DNA from: Halorubrum vacuolatum | GTDB lineage: Archaea > Halobacteriota > Halobacteria > Halobacteriales > Haloferacaceae | DNA: 64,000 nucleotides | Direction of reading: 5' to 3' | Assembly (NCBI RefSeq): GCF_900188065.1 | Contig: NZ_FZNQ01000008.1 | Span: 62,001 to 126,000, forward strand | In this document: positions 61,137 through 64,000 of the stretch, in pieces | Numbering within the stretch: the stretch's first letter is position 1 | Layout of the letters: the number at the start of each line of letters is the position of its first letter | Translations under genes and position numbers: made by a program | The notes under the pieces: model-generated | The model's input: the letters and a program-made list of their open reading frames with translations, nothing else | Databases searched by the model: none | Told to the model about the DNA's origin: nothing

Positions 61137-61853
61137 TCACGTCCACGCGAGCACGGTCGTGAGCGCATCGGCGAGAAAGACGATCCCGAACCCACCGAGG
61201 ACGACGGCGGAGCCGACGGCGACCACCGGGCCGAACGTCTCGACCCGGCGCTCGGCGACGGCGAGGAGGGCGGGAAACGCGAGCACCCAGCCGAATATCC
61301 CGGCGAAAAAGCCGCCGAGGATCGCGGGTGACCCGGTCGTCACGACCAGAGTCCCCGTCAGTGTGTCCCCGAGTACGGGTATTGGCGCGAGCACGTCGAG
61401 CCGGCCCGGGCGCAACAGTCCGACGCCGACAGTCAGCCAGAAAAGCACCTGAAATGGGTTGCTCAGCGCCAACACCAGCGCCTTATAATACCCGTTTCCG
61501 GCCTCGATCGTCGGCTCATCCCCACTGGTCGGGCGGAACATCGCCCGTGCGTTCCGCGCCGCCCCGATCGCGAAGTAACACATGAGCAGGCCGCCGCCGC
61601 CGACCATCGCCGTCTGGAGCCGCGGGGCGGACTCGATGAGTGCGGCGACGCCGACGAACGCGAGGATAAAAAAGAGCACGTCCGCGGTCGCCGCGCCGAG
61701 CCCGGCTCGTGCGCCGGCATGCCACCCACGAAGGACGGCCTCCTCGGCGATGATGGCGTTCATCGGCCCCGGTGGAGCCGCGAGCGCCAGCCCGAAGGCC
61801 GTCCCCATCACGAAGGTGACGGCGAGATCAGCGAACGTCACGCCAGTACCCAC
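61137..61853 (-). CDS. LysE-family transporter
   Basis: This 238-residue exporter has six hydrophobic segments and the family start FVMGTAFGLALAAPPGPMNAIIAEEAVLRGWHAGARAGLGAATAD. ALVLALSNPFQVLFWLTVGVGL is the second conserved segment. LysE proteins export amino acids such as lysine, arginine or threonine derivatives. The substrate cannot be inferred. It lies 84 bp before the G1P dehydrogenase start in the same orientation, separated by a small gap. Confidence 0.88.
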   Translation of the reverse strand: MGTGVTFADLAVTFVMGTAFGLALAAPPGPMNAIIAEEAVLRGWHAGARAGLGAATADVLFFILAFVGVAALIESAPRLQTAMVGGGGLLMCYFAIGAARNARAMFRPTSGDEPTIEAGNGYYKALVLALSNPFQVLFWLTVGVGLLRPGRLDVLAPIPVLGDTLTGTLVVTTGSPAILGGFFAGIFGWVLAFPALLAVAERRVETFGPVVAVGSAVVLGGFGIVFLADALTTVLAWT

Positions 61854-61918
61854 GCGCGATGCCGTGAAAAATCCGCTTGCTCGGCCGTGGGCCGCCTCGT
61901 TTTCCGAGCCTGTCTCGG

Positions 61919-62623
61919 CTAGATGGCGTCCACGTCTCGTGGGCGATCGTCGTTTTCACCGCTCTCTGGAGCCTCCTCGACGCGGATCGACCGGGCGATC
62001 TCCGCCGGGAGCCCCTGCTCGCCCCCGGGCGTCCGAACCGTCACCAGTCCGAACGGGGCGACGTCGATGATCTCTATCGTCGTCCCGGGCGTGATCCCGG
62101 CGTCGGCGAGGTATTCGAGTTCCTCATCGTCGCGATCGGAGACGCGGGTCACGACCAGTCGATCGCCCACGGCGTGATCCGCGAGGCGGGCTCCACCCGT
62201 CTCCTCGATCGGTTCGAGGTCCGCGCTCGGGATCGGATCGCCGTGTGGGTCGACGTCCGGGTTCCCGAGGACCGCCGCCATTCGCCGTTCGAGCTCCTCC
62301 GAGATGTGATGTTCGAGGGCGTCGGCCTCGTCGTGGACCTCGCTCCAGTCGTAATCGAGCTGCTCGGCGAGAAACGCCTCGAGGAGTCGGTGGTGTCTGA
62401 CGACCTCCAACGCGACCGCCTCCCCCTCGGGGGTGAGCTCCACGCCCTTGTACGGCTCGCGGTCGACGAGTCCGCGGTCGGCAAGCTTGCCGAGCATGTC
62501 GGTCACGGAGGGTGGCGTCTTATCGAGGTACCCGGCGATAGCGGAGGTCGAGACTGGAGGACCCTCCTCCGACTGGAGGACGTAGATCGCTTTCACGTAG
62601 TCCTCCATGACGTCGCTGAGCAT
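61919..62623 (-). CDS. DtxR/SirR-family metal-dependent regulator
   Basis: This 234-residue repressor has an N-terminal winged helix (about 1-70; VSTSAIAGYLDKTPPSVTDMLGKLADRGLV), a dimerisation/metal domain (VVRHHRLLEAFLAEQLDYDW, EADALEHHISEELERRM) with His and Glu ligands, and a C-terminal SH3/FeoA-like domain (about 145-215; HAVGDRLVVTRVSD, ITPGTTIEIIDVAPFG). It controls Fe or Mn uptake genes in relatives. It may also control the zinc-type importer here, but no site can be shown. Confidence 0.92.
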   Translation of the reverse strand: MLSDVMEDYVKAIYVLQSEEGPPVSTSAIAGYLDKTPPSVTDMLGKLADRGLVDREPYKGVELTPEGEAVALEVVRHHRLLEAFLAEQLDYDWSEVHDEADALEHHISEELERRMAAVLGNPDVDPHGDPIPSADLEPIEETGGARLADHAVGDRLVVTRVSDRDDEELEYLADAGITPGTTIEIIDVAPFGLVTVRTPGGEQGLPAEIARSIRVEEAPESGENDDRPRDVDAI

Positions 62624-62687
62624 AGGTTTCGGTCACGGGCGTGGACCCAAATACCTACCGGGGGCGCCCGATCGGACGGGAGGCCGC

Positions 62688-63431
62688 TCACTCATCCTGC
62701 AGCTCCGCGTCCCGGAGCGCCTCGTTGAGGTCCGCCCGGACGCGCTCGCCGCTCTCGCGGTCCATCGCGGTCGTGACGATCCGGTTTTCCTGCACGCTGG
62801 AGCCGTCCCGCAGCAGCAGCCGGACGTTCCCGTTGGTCCCCGCGCGGGTCGCTTTCGCGCGGAGCCCGGTTCGCGAGCCGGTTCCGCCCGCGTCGATCGG
62901 GCCGGGAACGATCTTCTTGACGTGGGGATGTTCCGCGACGGTCCCGATCGCCCGTCTGCCCTTCCGGCCGCCGATGAGCGTGGAGTGTGACCCGCCGATC
63001 TTCTCCCTTGGCGGCGTCTCGACGACCTCCAGCGCGCGGTCGCCGCGGCGGTCGAGCACCCAGCCGACCACGTCGCCGTCGCCGTCGGTCCCCTCGTCGG
63101 GGACGCGGTAGAACTCGTGGTGGATCTGTGCACGCGTCTCTCGCAACGGGCCACGCTCGCCGGCGGCGTAGACCGTCTCGGGTCGCTTGCGACGGACCTC
63201 GTCGGCGACGCGCCCGGCGAAGTTCCGCAGTTGAACCGCGGATAGCCGTTCGTCGCCCTCAGGGCGCGTCGTCACCGTCGTCCGGCCGACGATCGCCTCC
63301 TCATCGAGGATCGTCAGCTCCGCGCGGTCGGATTCGAACTCGATGACGACGGCGTCCGCGTTGGCGGTGTTGCAGGTCAGACAGTAGTCCCCGGGCTTTT
63401 CGAGCGGGGTCCCACACCGCCGACAGGTCAT
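62688..63431 (-). CDS. DUF2103 protein with N-terminal zinc ribbon
   Basis: This 247-residue archaeal protein of unknown function begins with a zinc ribbon (CRRCGTPLEKPGDYCLTC). The rest fits DUF2103, including KIGGSHSTLIGGRKGRRAIG, HPHVKKIVPGPI and NGNVRLLLRDGSSVQENRI. The basic residues suggest nucleic acid binding. It lies 63 bp after the ArsA-like gene and could be co-transcribed. Confidence 0.87.
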   Translation of the reverse strand: MTCRRCGTPLEKPGDYCLTCNTANADAVVIEFESDRAELTILDEEAIVGRTTVTTRPEGDERLSAVQLRNFAGRVADEVRRKRPETVYAAGERGPLRETRAQIHHEFYRVPDEGTDGDGDVVGWVLDRRGDRALEVVETPPREKIGGSHSTLIGGRKGRRAIGTVAEHPHVKKIVPGPIDAGGTGSRTGLRAKATRAGTNGNVRLLLRDGSSVQENRIVTTAMDRESGERVRADLNEALRDAELQDE

Positions 63432-63494
63432 ATACGTGGTTAACCCGGTCGGCGTATAAGGGCGTCCGTTCGGGTCGGCATCGCGCAGACGGCG

Positions 63495-64000
63495 TTACTC
63501 CAGACAGGCCGCGACGACGTGCAGCGCCGCCTCCCCCCGCACCTCGTCGGCCAAGAGCGGGACGCGTTTGACCTCCCGCCCCCGGAAGAGGTCGGTGGCC
63601 CGTCTGAGCGCGTGCTGTTGGACGTCCCATCGGCGCGCACAGAACTCACAGTTCTCGGGGTCGGGCTCGACGATCCACGCCGGGTCGACGTCGGCGACGT
63701 CGCTCACCCGCTCCATCACACGATTGACGATCAGCGTGTTCACCGGGATCTCGAACTCCTCGAGTCGGGCGACGAGCCGCTCGGATTCGACGACGCTCAT
63801 CTCCTCGGGGATCAGCACCACCCGGAAATCCGTTCGCTCCGGATCCTGCAGGACGGCCCGCAGACGCTCGATCCGCTCACGGAGTTCGTCGAGGCTTGCA
63901 GAGGGGTCGGGGCCATCGGTGCCGCCGCCGAACATCCCCTTGACGCCCTCCATCATCCCGGCGAACTGCTGGCGGAGCTTGATCACGCGCCCGAGCATCG
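63495..64000 (-). CDS. ArsA/Get3-family ATPase, 3' part (gene runs off the window)
   Basis: Only the C-terminal 168 or so residues are visible; the N-terminal P-loop lies beyond position 64000. ERTDFRVVLIPEEMSVVESERLV and FEIPVNTLIVNRVMERV are typical of the ArsA/Get3 fold. The CxxC pair in PENCEFCARRWDVQQ corresponds to the zinc-binding dimer interface of Get3. Archaeal members deliver tail-anchored proteins or handle anions. The frame is open to the window edge. Confidence 0.88.
   Translation of the reverse strand, partial: MLGRVIKLRQQFAGMMEGVKGMFGGGTDGPDPSASLDELRERIERLRAVLQDPERTDFRVVLIPEEMSVVESERLVARLEEFEIPVNTLIVNRVMERVSDVADVDPAWIVEPDPENCEFCARRWDVQQHALRRATDLFRGREVKRVPLLADEVRGEAALHVVAACLE

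Overview
The window is chromosomal DNA from a haloarchaeon (class Halobacteria). The evidence is a GC-rich sequence with strongly acidic predicted proteins, TATA-type box A promoters about 26 nt upstream of start codons (often giving leaderless mRNAs), an archaeal sn-glycerol-1-phosphate dehydrogenase, an archaeal Holliday junction resolvase, a c-di-AMP synthase of the DacZ type and many families known mainly from haloarchaea. The genus cannot be fixed from the sequence alone.

Layout. Positions 1-4960 are an accessory island: two PIN-domain toxin-antitoxin pairs, an intact IS200/IS605 element (tnpA + tnpB), a nucleotidyltransferase with a small partner gene, and a decayed copy of the 3' end of moxR. 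Positions 4965-7488 hold moxR, a Ser tRNA, a truncated haemoglobin and hjc. Positions 7649-16404 are the branched-chain amino acid locus: leuA (frameshifted), ilvB, ilvN, ilvC, a small repeat-bearing ORF, leuC, leuD and leuB. A 23-codon ORF rich in Ile/Val codons, ending inside a perfect hairpin, lies between leuA and ilvB. Positions 16500-24018 are mixed housekeeping genes (UPF0212/DUF555, an XRE-CBS regulator, purM, an M50 protease, a TraB protein, a bifunctional-nuclease domain protein, a thioesterase, DUF123, a DCC protein), interrupted by a structured intergenic stretch ending in an IS200/IS605-type hairpin. Positions 24133-27408 are a zinc-type ABC importer.

Positions 27681-37848 hold an HTTM membrane protein, a zinc-ribbon protein, a CBS protein, an SDR reductase, glutamate synthase and prolyl-tRNA synthetase. 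Positions 37933-45363 form an anaerobic respiration locus: an ACR3-like transporter, a cysteine-rich HTH regulator, a small acidic protein, a molybdopterin oxidoreductase with Fe-S and NrfD-type subunits, a TorD-type chaperone and a second HTH regulator. Positions 45523-47182 pair the c-di-AMP synthase dacZ with an MscS channel. Positions 47279-50310 carry an uncharacterised operon (two paralogous proteins plus a helix-hairpin-helix protein). Positions 52163-59927 hold the haem-copper oxidase genes (coxB, a fused coxA-coxC, a coxD-like subunit, DUF420 and small membrane proteins). The window closes with G1P dehydrogenase, a LysE transporter, a DtxR regulator, a DUF2103 protein and the 3' part of an ArsA/Get3 ATPase.

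Most notable points: the candidate ilvB leader peptide; the leuA frameshift, which a 23-nt deletion between short direct repeats would explain exactly; the uncharacterised three-gene operon at 47938-50310; a possible solo IS200/IS605 right end or guide-RNA-like transcript at 22459-22769; and a palindrome-containing in-frame insertion inside tnpA. No CRISPR array or rRNA was seen.
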